Source of the DNA: Deltaproteobacteria bacterium | GTDB taxonomy: Bacteria; Desulfobacterota; Syntrophobacteria; BM002 | DNA length: 17,080 nucleotides | Direction of reading: 5' to 3' | Assembly (NCBI GenBank): GCA_020350905.1 | Contig: CP070843.1 | Span: 3,543,735 to 3,560,814, forward strand | Part shown: positions 6,638 through 14,192 of the stretch, piece after piece | Position numbering within the stretch: position 1 is the first letter of the stretch | Layout of the letters: each line of letters starts with the position of its first letter | Notes under the pieces: generated by a model | What the model was told of the DNA's origin: nothing | The model's input: only the letters and a program-made list of their open reading frames with translations | The model's database searches: none | Translations under genes and position numbers: made by a program

Positions 6638-7810
6638 CTAGGAATAGAGTAAATAGGGCTCACAAAGTTTGCGAAACTCACGCAACTGGGGTTCCCAGCT
6701 TCGCTCCAGATCTTTTACCGGAATTCCTGCCTCCAATTGGGCGTGCAGGTTAACACTGCCGAGGATGATCTCTATGGGTAGATGGTGGAGCTCATATTCG
6801 TAAGGTGGCGAGGTCCATTGGAATTCGTCGCGGTGTGTAGTCAGAACCGCCTGCACGAGGGTGAGAGAGGTGGCATACGGGTAGTACAGTTCGGGGTCGG
6901 CCACGTGGATGTGAAATCCAGCGCAGCTCTGGCCGATCCATTTGTCAAATGAGGGCGTGAAGCGAGCAGGGCGCAATATCAGGCCGAACAAGTCCTCCTG
7001 GGCGAGACGTTCAGTAACCAGTTCAGGTTTAAGGTATGGGGAACCCCAAAGCTCAAAAGGTGTGGTGGTGCCCCTGCCCTCTGAAAGATTGGTACCCTCC
7101 AGTATTACCTGGCCGGGATACACCAGGGTTGATTCTGGCGTTGGCAAATTAGGTGAGGGTGGAACCCAATACAGACCCGTCTGACCATAGAGCATAGTGC
7201 GGCTCCAGCCATTCAGGTGAAATACCTGTAAAGGGGCGCCGATGCCAAAGGCTTCATTAAAAAGGAGCGCCAGCTCTGCTATAGTAAGGCCGTGGCGCAT
7301 AGGAATGGGGAAACGGCCGACGAAAGAGCTGCGCTCAGAGTCAAGAAGGTTTCCCTCACTTCGCTTGCCGCCGATGGGGTTTGGCCGATCCAGAACCACC
7401 ACCTTAACGTCGTGATCCCTGGCGGCCTCCATGCATAAGGCCAAGGTGGAGGCGAAGGTGTAAACTCGGGTACCAACGTCTTGTAGATCAACGACGAGGA
7501 TGTCGATGTGTGAGAGCATAACGTCTGTGGGTTGCCGGGTCTTACTGTAAAGGCTGAACACAGGGATGGCCAGATGCTTGTCGATAAAATCATCGGACTC
7601 GATCATGTTGGCCTGCTGTTCACCAAGATAACCATGCTGAGGGGCAAAGATGGCGGTGAGATTGGCTCCGGCCTCTAGCAGTCGACCTTGAGTGTGGCGG
7701 AGACGGTTGTCCACTGAGGCCTGGTTGGCGAGCAAGCCGATCCGTGCGCTTCGCAGCCATTCTGGCTGTGATGCTAGCAGGTTGTCGATACCGAGCTGTA
7801 CAGCAGCCAT
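6638..7810 (-). CDS. DUF1343 / NamZ-like exo-beta-N-acetylmuramidase
   Basis: This family (GH171) removes terminal N-acetylmuramic acid from peptidoglycan fragments, as shown for NamZ enzymes, and serves in muropeptide recycling. The 390-residue protein carries the family signatures in order: IGLLANQASVD, FAPQHGYLGE, DLQDVGTRVYTFAST, LDRPNPIGG, PMRHGLTIAELALLFN, SPNLPTPES and EGTNLSEGRGTTTPFE. Length and ends are normal. There is no signal peptide, so I expect it in the cytoplasm, unlike secreted Bacillus NamZ. The ATG at 7810 has GGAGG ten bases upstream, and a perfect TATAAT lies just before that. No other recycling gene (MurQ, kinase or transporter) is in the window. The family call is firm, while the exact substrate is inferred. 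Confidence 0.93.
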   Translation of the reverse strand: MAAVQLGIDNLLASQPEWLRSARIGLLANQASVDNRLRHTQGRLLEAGANLTAIFAPQHGYLGEQQANMIESDDFIDKHLAIPVFSLYSKTRQPTDVMLSHIDILVVDLQDVGTRVYTFASTLALCMEAARDHDVKVVVLDRPNPIGGKRSEGNLLDSERSSFVGRFPIPMRHGLTIAELALLFNEAFGIGAPLQVFHLNGWSRTMLYGQTGLYWVPPSPNLPTPESTLVYPGQVILEGTNLSEGRGTTTPFELWGSPYLKPELVTERLAQEDLFGLILRPARFTPSFDKWIGQSCAGFHIHVADPELYYPYATSLTLVQAVLTTHRDEFQWTSPPYEYELHHLPIEIILGSVNLHAQLEAGIPVKDLERSWEPQLREFRKLCEPYLLYS

Positions 7811-7842
7811 AGGAAAAATCCCTCCGAGAGTTCGTACTAAGG

Positions 7843-7871
7843 ATTATACACTAAGCACTCAGTACTGAGCA
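7843..7871 (-). promoter_or_regulatory. Promoter candidate for the DUF1343 gene with overlapping palindrome
   Basis: Read on the minus strand, TATAAT occupies 7848-7843, about 33 bases before the ATG at 7810, which would give a leader of roughly 26 bases. The -35 position has no good match to TTGACA. The 12-base palindrome CTCAGTACTGAG (7858-7869) covers the spacer and -35 area, where a repressor or activator could bind. Its 10-base core recurs at 12991-13000. The palindrome may equally be one of the intergenic words. Confidence 0.4.
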
Positions 7872-7880
7872 CAATTCTTG

Positions 7881-7934
7881 GCGAGACGGGCTAAACCTCA
7901 CGTCTCGCTGCTCAAAGCACAGCGAGCTTTGAGC
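7881..7934. repeat. Two tandem perfect hairpins in the divergent intergenic region
   Basis: GCGAGACG (7881-7888) pairs with CGTCTCGC (7901-7908) around a 12-base loop. One base later GCTCAAAGC (7910-7918) pairs with GCTTTGAGC (7926-7934) around a 7-base loop. Neither is followed by a T-run, so neither is a normal terminator. They lie between the divergent DUF1343 and glycosyltransferase genes. The rest of this 290-bp gap contains GTCAAG...CTTGAC (7962-7967 and 7978-7983) and nothing coding. The GGCGAGACG word recurs near 10949. Confidence 0.6.
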
Positions 7935-8100
7935 CATGATTATAGGAGAGCCTGCTGTACAGTCAAGGGGACTTCCACTTGACCTTTTGGGGCTATTCTA
8001 GTAGAGTCGCGATGTCTGCCGGGATGAGCTGAGTGGGCCTTCAAAAGACACCACTTTCATTAGCGATACTCCGTCAACAGGGATCTGATTGGAAGTATGT

Positions 8101-9324
8101 ATGGCCCGCAAGTCCACCTATAATATTCTGATGTACTCCCACGACACCTATGGCCTCGGCCATATTCGTCGAACCCTGGCCATTGCCTCCCAACTGCGAG
8201 ATCCCAACGTCAATACCATCATTCTCACCGGAAGTCCAATAGTCGGCCGATTCAATTTTCCCCAACAAATCGATTTCGTCCGGGTGCCCGGAATGATCAA
8301 GATGACTAATGAGGAGTACCTTCCCCTCTCCATCAAAATAAACACCCGCCATGCCTTAAAAATTAGACAAACAATTATTACCAGCACTGCCAAGGCCTTC
8401 CAACCACGCCTGTTTATTGTTGACAAGGCTCCCCTGGGCCTCAAGAGGGAGATCATCCCGACTCTGCAGTGGCTGAAACGCTGTCATCCAGACACTCGAA
8501 CCATTCTTGGCCTCAGGGACATCATGGACGATGCCGTCAGTACGAAGAAAGACTGGGAAGAAAAGGGCGTCTATGATGTGCTGGAAAAGTACTATTCAGA
8601 AATCTGGGTGTATGGCAATCAGGATTTTTATGACCCGATTCGTGAGTATGATATCCCGGAAAATATCAGGGGGAAGATAGTATTTACCGGCTATATTCCG
8701 CGCAGGTTGACCAAGCCTGGAGAGATGCGCGAGGTGCGCCGGGAACAGCGGCTTGAGCCCGAAGAGAAGTTGGTGGTGGTCACAACCGGGGGCGGTGGCG
8801 ACGGCTATGCTCACATGGATGCATATCTCAGAATGCTGGAAGAGTGGGGAAGATTACCTCCTTTTCGAACAGTGATGGTTACCGGGCCCTTCATGCCCAA
8901 GAAAATGAGGACTGAAATTTTCAATAGAAGCAGAAGTCTTGCGGTGCGTTCCTACCGGTTCTATAGACGCATGGAAAGATTGATCGGGGCTGCCGATGTT
9001 GTGGTGAGCATGGGGGGCTACAATACGGTTTGTGAGATTCTGAGCCAGGGAAAACCGTCTCTCATAATCCCTCGAGAACAACCGCGTCGAGAGCAATTGA
9101 TCAGGGCCGAGATTTTGCATGAGCGGAACCTGGCGGACTTTATACCCTGGCGCCGAGTAAGTCCCGGTCTATTGAAAGACAAGCTGCTGGCCATGCTTGA
9201 TAATCCGCAGCCATATTACCGGGCGATACGGCAATTTCGTTTTACCGGACTTGAGGTCATGCGACAGAGGATGGCCGAGTTCCGGGGAGAGGTTATCAGA
9301 GAGAGAAAGGTAATGCAGCTTTAG
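8101..9324 (+). CDS. MurG-like glycosyltransferase (COG4671 type), first paralogue
   Basis: This 407-residue cytoplasmic or membrane-associated glycosyltransferase has a GT-B fold of the MurG/GT28 kind. The N-terminal YSHDTYGLGHIRR (residues 12-24) is the glycine-rich acceptor-side loop. TTGGGGDGYAHMD (about residues 228-240) begins the second domain, and VVSMGGYNTVCEIL (about 300-314) is the nucleotide-sugar binding end, followed by PREQPRREQ. The protein at 13008-14192 is a clear paralogue with the same order of motifs. I chose ATG 8101 because GGAAG lies just upstream. A TTG at 8089 would add four residues. It opens the glycan cluster and is followed by a terminator, so it may be its own transcription unit. 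The sugar donor and acceptor are not deducible. Confidence 0.88.
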   Translation: MARKSTYNILMYSHDTYGLGHIRRTLAIASQLRDPNVNTIILTGSPIVGRFNFPQQIDFVRVPGMIKMTNEEYLPLSIKINTRHALKIRQTIITSTAKAFQPRLFIVDKAPLGLKREIIPTLQWLKRCHPDTRTILGLRDIMDDAVSTKKDWEEKGVYDVLEKYYSEIWVYGNQDFYDPIREYDIPENIRGKIVFTGYIPRRLTKPGEMREVRREQRLEPEEKLVVVTTGGGGDGYAHMDAYLRMLEEWGRLPPFRTVMVTGPFMPKKMRTEIFNRSRSLAVRSYRFYRRMERLIGAADVVVSMGGYNTVCEILSQGKPSLIIPREQPRREQLIRAEILHERNLADFIPWRRVSPGLLKDKLLAMLDNPQPYYRAIRQFRFTGLEVMRQRMAEFRGEVIRERKVMQL

Positions 9325-9365
9325 AAAAAACCAGGCACGTTGGATGAACCGCAGTTAACTGGACG

Positions 9366-9386
9366 GCCCGTTTCGGCGGGCTTTTT
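9366..9386 (+). terminator. Intrinsic terminator after the first glycosyltransferase
   Basis: GCCCG (9366-9370) pairs with CGGGC (9377-9381) across a six-base loop and is followed at once by five T residues. It begins about 40 bases after the stop codon at 9324. This is the clearest intrinsic terminator in the window. Confidence 0.8.
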
Positions 9387-9393
9387 AATTAAT

Positions 9394-9484
9394 CCGCAGG
9401 GGCAGTCTCTGTATGAGTTATGATTTCAGACCTGCCCTGTGGAATACTGCCTCTGACGGACCCCCTGTGGGGGATTCCACAGGG
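9394..9484 (+). promoter_or_regulatory. Candidate structured RNA element with competing helices
   Basis: CCCTGTGGAAT (9435-9445) is a perfect inverted match to ATTCCACAGGG (9474-9484). Inside lies a second copy of CCCTGTGG (9463-9470) that can pair with CCACAGGG (9477-9484) instead, and CCCCC/GGGGG (9461-9465, 9469-9473) forms a third hairpin. CTGCCCTG (9432-9439) can also pair with CAGGGGCAG upstream, near 9396-9404, with one bulge. These helices exclude each other, as expected for a switch-like leader, but no T-run follows and no known riboswitch class is recognised. It lies in the 330-bp gap (9325-9654) before the second glycosyltransferase. The rest of that gap has a TATACT at 9555-9560 without a good -35. 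Confidence 0.4.
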
Positions 9485-9654
9485 TAAAATTGCAAATTGA
9501 GGTGCACGCACTCCTTTGCTGGTTATCCTCCCTGGACTGGGCAAGGTCCTGCGTTATACTATGAAGCGCTATGTTTTTTGAAGTAGGTGGTGGGTCAAAT
9601 GGTTCCGCGCAACTGGTCGAGCCGACTCTTTCTTGATAATAAGGAAAAAGGAAA

Positions 9655-10905
9655 TTGACTGAAGGCCCAGAGAGAGTAATAGGTTATATACTAAAAGGTT
9701 ATCCCCGCATTAGTGAGACCTTCATATCCAATGAGATTACCTTGTTGGAAAACCTCGGATTCCCGCTCCACCTTTTTTCCATGCGTCAGCCGCGGGAGCA
9801 ATTTACCCACGAAAGCGTAAAACAAATTCGGGCCTCGGTAGACTATCTTCCCGAAACCCTTCTGGTACCGTTGCCTCGTCTACTTTACCATAACCTCTTG
9901 CTGGCAAAAAAGCGTCCGGAGGCATACTCTGAAGCATTTCGGATCATGCTCACTCGCTTGCGCCGTTCAAGGAAAGTCGCCACCATTAAACACTTACTCC
10001 AGGCAGGATATCTGGTTCACGTCTTGCTTCCCGGCACGAACGTCTGTCACCTGCACGCTCACTTTGCCCATTCGCCCACCTCTGTGGCCCTGTTTGCCAA
10101 CAAACTGAGCGGCCTACCATTCAGTTTTAGCGCCCACGCCAAGGATATCTATACTTCGACCCCCCGACAACTGAGGGAGAAAATTGCTCTGGCGAGCTTC
10201 GTGGTGACCTGCACCGAGTACAACCGTCGTTTTCTCGAAGAATTAACTCCCGAGGCTCCGTCCATTCACTGTATCTATCACGGCATCGACGCAAGACTTT
10301 TTAATAAGTCGTCCGAGCCGCGGGAACCCTCACCTCCGTACCGGATACTGAGCATTGCCCGCCTGGTTGAAAAAAAGGGGTTACCCACGGTGATTCGTGC
10401 CCTGCGCATTCTGCTCGACCAGGGCTACTCGTTTCGCTACACTCTGATTGGTGATGGGGAAGATCGGCGACCAATTCTGAATCATCTGCACAATTTAGGA
10501 CTTGGTGATTTTTGCCACTGGTTGGGGACCCAACCACACCACAGGGTGATTGATGAGTATAGGCAAGCTGATCTTTTTGTCTTGGGCTGCGAGGTGGCCA
10601 GTAACGGTGACCGGGACGGCATTCCCAATGTTTTCCTCGAGAGTATGGCCATGGGGGTGCCGGTATTGGCCACCCGAGTCTCAGCTATTCCAGAGCTTGT
10701 GGAAGACTGTCGCACCGGACTACTAGTGGAACCTGGTCGACCTGAAGCAATGGCAGCAGGCATGGTCCGATTGTTACTTGATCAGAATTTGCGTCACCGC
10801 ATCATCACCGCTGCGCGCCAACAAGTCAGGGAAAATTTTGATAACCTCAAGCTGATTCAAAAGCTCGCTGCAGTATTTGAAGAAGCAGGAATAGCCCGCA
10901 GGTAG
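9655..10905 (+). CDS. GT4-family glycosyltransferase, WcaL-like
   Basis: This 416-residue retaining glycosyltransferase has a GT-B fold. The N-terminal domain has YPRISETFISNEI (about residues 14-26), HAHFAHSP (about 133-140) and FSAHAKDIY (about 158-166), all typical of the WcaL/colanic-acid type branch. The second domain contains SIARLVEKKG, LIGDGEDR and DGIPNVFLESMAMG. In the last, Asp replaces the first Glu of the EX7E motif, as is common in this branch. The start is TTG at 9655, chosen because AAGGAAAAAGGA lies directly upstream. It probably adds a sugar to a lipid-linked or nascent surface glycan at the inner face of the membrane. It follows a terminator and the candidate structured leader, so it may begin a separate transcript that runs through the following genes. 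Confidence 0.9.
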   Translation: MTEGPERVIGYILKGYPRISETFISNEITLLENLGFPLHLFSMRQPREQFTHESVKQIRASVDYLPETLLVPLPRLLYHNLLLAKKRPEAYSEAFRIMLTRLRRSRKVATIKHLLQAGYLVHVLLPGTNVCHLHAHFAHSPTSVALFANKLSGLPFSFSAHAKDIYTSTPRQLREKIALASFVVTCTEYNRRFLEELTPEAPSIHCIYHGIDARLFNKSSEPREPSPPYRILSIARLVEKKGLPTVIRALRILLDQGYSFRYTLIGDGEDRRPILNHLHNLGLGDFCHWLGTQPHHRVIDEYRQADLFVLGCEVASNGDRDGIPNVFLESMAMGVPVLATRVSAIPELVEDCRTGLLVEPGRPEAMAAGMVRLLLDQNLRHRIITAARQQVRENFDNLKLIQKLAAVFEEAGIARR

Positions 10906-10942
10906 GGCATGGCGCTCTGTGACGCAGGACGGGCAAAACGAG

Positions 10943-11018
10943 AGGTCGGGCGAGACGCGTGTGCCAAGATCAAGTGGTAATTCCCCCTCTGGCTCCTCTC
11001 GCCAGTCTCGGGAGACCT
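10943..11018. repeat. Interrupted inverted repeat between two GT4 genes
   Basis: The arms at 10943-10956 and 11005-11018 pair at 11 of 14 positions: AGGTC with GACCT and CGAGAC with GTCTCG, separated by a three-base internal loop. The loop of 48 bases is large. The GGGCGAGACG word in the left arm recurs near 7880. The 161-bp gap has no other feature, and no strong Shine-Dalgarno precedes the next gene. Confidence 0.45.
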
Positions 11019-11066
11019 GAACGAATGCACCCGCTACGAAGTAGCCATTAAATCTTCGGTACAAAT

Positions 11067-12203
11067 ATGTCTCGGTCACTAAACATTGCTTTCTATGCCC
11101 CTTTAAAACCATTGGGACACCCCCATCCTTCTGGTGATCTGGTCATTGGTACTGGATTGTATCAATTCCTCCAGGGACGTGGTCATCGTCTGGAAAGCAT
11201 CAGCCAGTTCCGAGGCCGCTGGATTTACTGGAAGCCTTGGCGCTGGCTTCAGTTCCTCAGGGCTCGCAGTCACTCGCTGCAGCGCTGTCGCAAAATGGAC
11301 GCTAATCTATGGCTGACCTATCACAGTTATTACAAAGCACCCGATCTCCTTGGCCCCGACTGCAGTCGCAGTTTGAGTCTGCCTTACACGATTTTTCAGG
11401 GCATCTATTCCACCAAGAGGCGTAAACGCTGGCAGACGTGGGCCGGTTTTGTCCTGAACCGACGAGCGCTTCTGGCTGCCGACCACGTTTTCACCAACCG
11501 AAAAGAAGATTTCGTTAACCTGGGTAGGATAGTGCCCGAAGAGAGTCTCACCTACGTGATGCCTGGAATCTTGCCGGAGGAGTTCATTTTTGATTCAAGA
11601 TTCAGAACACAACTACGACAAGAGTGGGATATAACTGAAGGGCTTGTGGTGCTTAGCGCCGCCATGTTCCGTCCAGGGGTCAAGAGCAAAGGGCTCTCCT
11701 GGGTGATTCGCTCCTGTGGCGAGCTTTTCCGCCAAAATGTCCCCCTGTATCTTGTGATAGCGGGCGAAGGCAAGGAAGAGCGCCACCTTCGTCAACTGGC
11801 TGACTCCTACCTTCCTGGACGAGTTCGATTTCTTGGCAAGGTGGCACGGGAGGAGATGTACCGCTTCTACAGTGCCGGGGATTTGTTTGTCTTCCCGGGC
11901 ATTCGTGAGTCACTGGGCATGGTTTTTTTGGAAGCTCAATCCTGCGGTCTACCTGTTGTGGCCTTTGCAGACGGTGGGGTGCCGGAGGTAGTTGCAGATG
12001 GCGTTTGCGGTTATTTGGTTCGCCCTTTCGATGCCAAAGAGTTCAATGAGGCCATTGCCCGGCTCCTGACTGACCGGGATTTGAGAAAAAGGATGGGGGA
12101 GGCGGCAAGCGGTTACGTACGGAGCCGACACGATCTTAAGAAAAACTACCACATTGTGGAGGATACTCTGCTAGGATTAGTTGACAGGCAAAACCCGTTC
12201 TAG
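11067..12203 (+). CDS. GT4-family glycosyltransferase, second
   Basis: This 378-residue GT-B glycosyltransferase begins with IAFYAPLKPLGHPHPSGD, whose His/Gly-rich loop is typical of the acceptor side. The C-terminal domain has VIAGEGKEERHL, FLGKVAREEMYRFYSAGD and RESLGMVFLEAQSCGLPVV (about residues 280-298), an intact EX7E motif that binds the nucleotide-sugar donor. PEVVADGVCGYLV follows. The middle of the N-terminal domain, rich in Trp and Arg, suggests membrane association but has no transmembrane helix. The ATG at 11067 matches the hydrophobic first strand, although its ribosome site is weak. It likely works with its neighbours on a surface glycan. The donor and linkage cannot be read from sequence. 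Confidence 0.9.
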   Translation: MSRSLNIAFYAPLKPLGHPHPSGDLVIGTGLYQFLQGRGHRLESISQFRGRWIYWKPWRWLQFLRARSHSLQRCRKMDANLWLTYHSYYKAPDLLGPDCSRSLSLPYTIFQGIYSTKRRKRWQTWAGFVLNRRALLAADHVFTNRKEDFVNLGRIVPEESLTYVMPGILPEEFIFDSRFRTQLRQEWDITEGLVVLSAAMFRPGVKSKGLSWVIRSCGELFRQNVPLYLVIAGEGKEERHLRQLADSYLPGRVRFLGKVAREEMYRFYSAGDLFVFPGIRESLGMVFLEAQSCGLPVVAFADGGVPEVVADGVCGYLVRPFDAKEFNEAIARLLTDRDLRKRMGEAASGYVRSRHDLKKNYHIVEDTLLGLVDRQNPF

Positions 12204-12208
12204 AACTC

Positions 12209-12286
12209 CTGTGAGCTATGAGCTTTCAACTGTGAGCTGGTCTAACGACTTCGACGATTTGCCTGGCGTCTTGACGCAGGGCTTTT
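12209..12286 (+). terminator. GAGCT words and a possible weak terminator
   Basis: TGTGAGCT occurs at 12209-12216 and again at 12231-12238, with TGAGCT between them. GCCTGGCGTC (12261-12270) then pairs at eight of ten positions with GACGCAGGGC (12273-12282), followed by four T residues. The tip must open to CTTG for a real loop. This could weakly end transcription of the preceding gene. The TTG at 12285 falls in the T-run, which argues against it as the start of the phosphatase. Confidence 0.35.
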
Positions 12287-12323
12287 GGAGTCGATAACCC
12301 CTAAACAACGGAGAGTGGCTTTC

Positions 12324-12917
12324 GTGCTCACCTATTTTGCACTGATGCGCCATGCTGAGACCGAATGGAACCGCCAGAAGCGTGTCCAGGGTCAGCAGGA
12401 TGCCCCCCTCACTTCCAGCGGCAGACAACAGGCCAGGAGATGGGGATGCGCTCTGGCTCGACATCAGCTGGATTGCATGGTGACCAGTGATCTAGGCAGA
12501 GCGACCCACACAGCTACCTTGATAAACCATAGTCTGGTACTCCCCTGCTCGCTGGAGCCCCGACTGCGAGAACAGGATTGGGGCAGGTGGTCAGGCAGTA
12601 AACTCAGTGACCTCCTTGACACTAATGAGCTCAAAGTACAGGAGAAACTGGGCTGGGACTTTAGACCCTTTGACGGAGAAAGTCGTCTGGAAGTTTTGCA
12701 GCGTAGTCGGCAGGCACTGGTGGATATTGCTCAACAGATGCGGGGCAATCGTATCCTGGTGATCACCCATGGGGGAGTCATTAGATGTTTGCTCTATCAG
12801 TTGTGCGGCAGAAGGTTCTTGCCGGACGAGCCGGCCCTGATAAAACCTTATCGTTTGCACTGGCTGAGTTATAATGATGAGGGATTCAAGGTCTACAGGC
12901 TGAATGAAGAGATTTGA
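12324..12917 (+). CDS. Histidine phosphatase family protein (phosphoglycerate-mutase-like)
   Basis: This is a 197-residue phosphatase of the RHG superfamily, acting through a phosphohistidine. It has LMRHAETEWN (Arg9, His10; the usual RHG is RHA), TSDLGRATHTA (second Arg), LREQDWGRWSG (catalytic Glu near residue 82) and ITHGGVIRC (second His near 149). The length suits the GpmB/CobC-like branch, which dephosphorylates small metabolites. I prefer GTG 12324, with GGAGAG about nine bases upstream, because it places the first strand as in the family. GTG 12315 and TTG 12285 are possible. Its place between glycosyltransferase genes suggests a sugar-phosphate or other glycan-pathway substrate rather than glycolysis, but this is inference. 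Confidence 0.88.
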   Translation: MLTYFALMRHAETEWNRQKRVQGQQDAPLTSSGRQQARRWGCALARHQLDCMVTSDLGRATHTATLINHSLVLPCSLEPRLREQDWGRWSGSKLSDLLDTNELKVQEKLGWDFRPFDGESRLEVLQRSRQALVDIAQQMRGNRILVITHGGVIRCLLYQLCGRRFLPDEPALIKPYRLHWLSYNDEGFKVYRLNEEI

Positions 12918-13007
12918 GATGCGTATTTCAGATTGTAGATTGCAGAATGCAGATTGATGAGTTCTTCTGAAGAGTGAGAAGCTTGAAACTTCAGTACTGA
13001 ATCTAAA
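12918..13007. repeat. AGATTGCAGA word repeats and TTCAGTACTGAA palindrome
   Basis: This 90-bp gap is made of related words: TTTCAGATTG, AGATTGCAGA, ATGCAGATTG. It ends with the perfect 12-base palindrome TTCAGTACTGAA (12990-13001), six bases before the next ATG. No Shine-Dalgarno is visible for that gene. The core TCAGTACTGA also occurs at 7859-7868. Confidence 0.5.
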
Positions 13008-14192
13008 ATGAAAATCATTCACTACTGTCAACACGTCTTGGGTATAGGCCACTACTTCCGAAGTCTGGAGATTGCCCGGGCACTACACCGTCATCAACTG
13101 ATTTTAGTAAGCGGAGGTCCCCCAGTAGGTGCGGAATTACCCTCGCATGTAAGCGAATACGGACTACCGGGGTTGCAGATGGATTCAGGATTTAGCACCA
13201 TTTTCCCAATCGAAAAGAACCGTTCCCTGGAGGAAGTCCAGGAGGAGCGCACCAATCTCCTCTGTTCCTTGTTCGAAAAAACCGCTCCCGACCTTTTTTT
13301 GGTTGAGTTGTACCCGTTTGGGCGCAAACGTTTCCATTTTGAGTTGCTCCCGATTTTACAGGCAATTCGCCGGGGTGATTTCGGCTCAACCAGAGTGGTC
13401 TGTAGCCTCCGCGACATTCTGGTGGAAAAGAAGGATCAAGAATTTTATGAACGCAGAGTGCTGGATATACTTAACAAATATTTCGGGGCTTTGTTGGTGC
13501 ACGCCGATGCGACCTTGATTTCTCTGGATGAGACCTTTGCGAGCACGGCTGATATCAAAATACCGGTGGTGTACACAGGCTTTGTAACGGCTCGGCCAAG
13601 TGGAGACGAGGGTGAAAACATAAGGAACCGCCTAGATCTCAAAGAGAACGAGCCACTGATTGTGGCGAGCGCCGGAGGGGGAAGAGTAGGGGCGGATCTT
13701 CTTGGGGCAGTGGTGGATGCCCATGCTCGGCTGGCTGAGTCCAGACAATTACGGCTGTGCGTTTTCACCGGGCCGTTCATGGCTGAGGAAGATTTTTCCG
13801 CCCTTGAGAATAAGGCAGCCTCACTGCCGGGAGTACAGTTGGCCAGATTTACCACTGAATTTCTCTCCTTTTTGGGAGCCGCTGATCTTTCCATCAGTAT
13901 GGCGGGTTACAACACGTGCATGAATATATTGGCAGCCAGAGTCCCCGCACTGGTGTGGCCGTTCGGTCAAAATCGAGAGCAGCGACTCCGGGCGCAGAAA
14001 CTTGCAGGTCTGGGCGGTTTAACGCTATTGAACCAAGAGGACCTGGAACCGTCACGACTGGCGGTCCTGGTGGAGAAAGCCCTCAAGGCGGGAAGATATT
14101 CCGTGGAGCCTTCTGTCAATTTGGCTGGGGCCGAAGTGACTGCTCGGTGGCTGGAGGAATGGTGCGGTCAGGAGGAAGGTAGAATGCCATGA
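13008..14192 (+). CDS. MurG-like glycosyltransferase (COG4671 type), second paralogue
   Basis: This 394-residue GT-B protein is homologous to the gene at 8101 along its whole length. The N-terminal HYCQHVLGIGHYFRSLEIAR corresponds to YSHDTYGLGHIRR. SLRDILVEKK corresponds to LRDIMDD, YTGFVTAR to FTGYIPRR, SAGGGRVGADLL to TTGGGGDGYAH, and ISMAGYNTCMNIL to VSMGGYNTVCEIL, then FGQNREQRLRAQ. The two have diverged well below simple recent duplication, so they probably use different donors or acceptors. The stop codon overlaps the start of the deacetylase (ATGA), implying translational coupling and a shared task. The precise sugar is unknown. Confidence 0.87.
   Translation: MKIIHYCQHVLGIGHYFRSLEIARALHRHQLILVSGGPPVGAELPSHVSEYGLPGLQMDSGFSTIFPIEKNRSLEEVQEERTNLLCSLFEKTAPDLFLVELYPFGRKRFHFELLPILQAIRRGDFGSTRVVCSLRDILVEKKDQEFYERRVLDILNKYFGALLVHADATLISLDETFASTADIKIPVVYTGFVTARPSGDEGENIRNRLDLKENEPLIVASAGGGRVGADLLGAVVDAHARLAESRQLRLCVFTGPFMAEEDFSALENKAASLPGVQLARFTTEFLSFLGAADLSISMAGYNTCMNILAARVPALVWPFGQNREQRLRAQKLAGLGGLTLLNQEDLEPSRLAVLVEKALKAGRYSVEPSVNLAGAEVTARWLEEWCGQEEGRMP

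Noticed and set aside
9538..9553. Sigma-54-like TGG-N9-TGC
   Set aside because: The GG and GC pairs are correctly spaced, but the other consensus positions mostly fail and no enhancer-binding activator gene is nearby.
12285..12323. TTG 12285 start for the histidine phosphatase
   Set aside because: It falls in the T-run after a GC-rich hairpin and has no ribosome site. The later GTG with GGAGAG upstream fits the family N-terminus better.
12918..13007. CRISPR-like short repeats
   Set aside because: The units are short, degenerate and contiguous, without uniform spacers, and no cas gene is in the window.
12591..13052. 153-residue minus-strand frame
   Set aside because: It overlaps the histidine phosphatase and the word-repeat gap, with no motif and no ribosome site.
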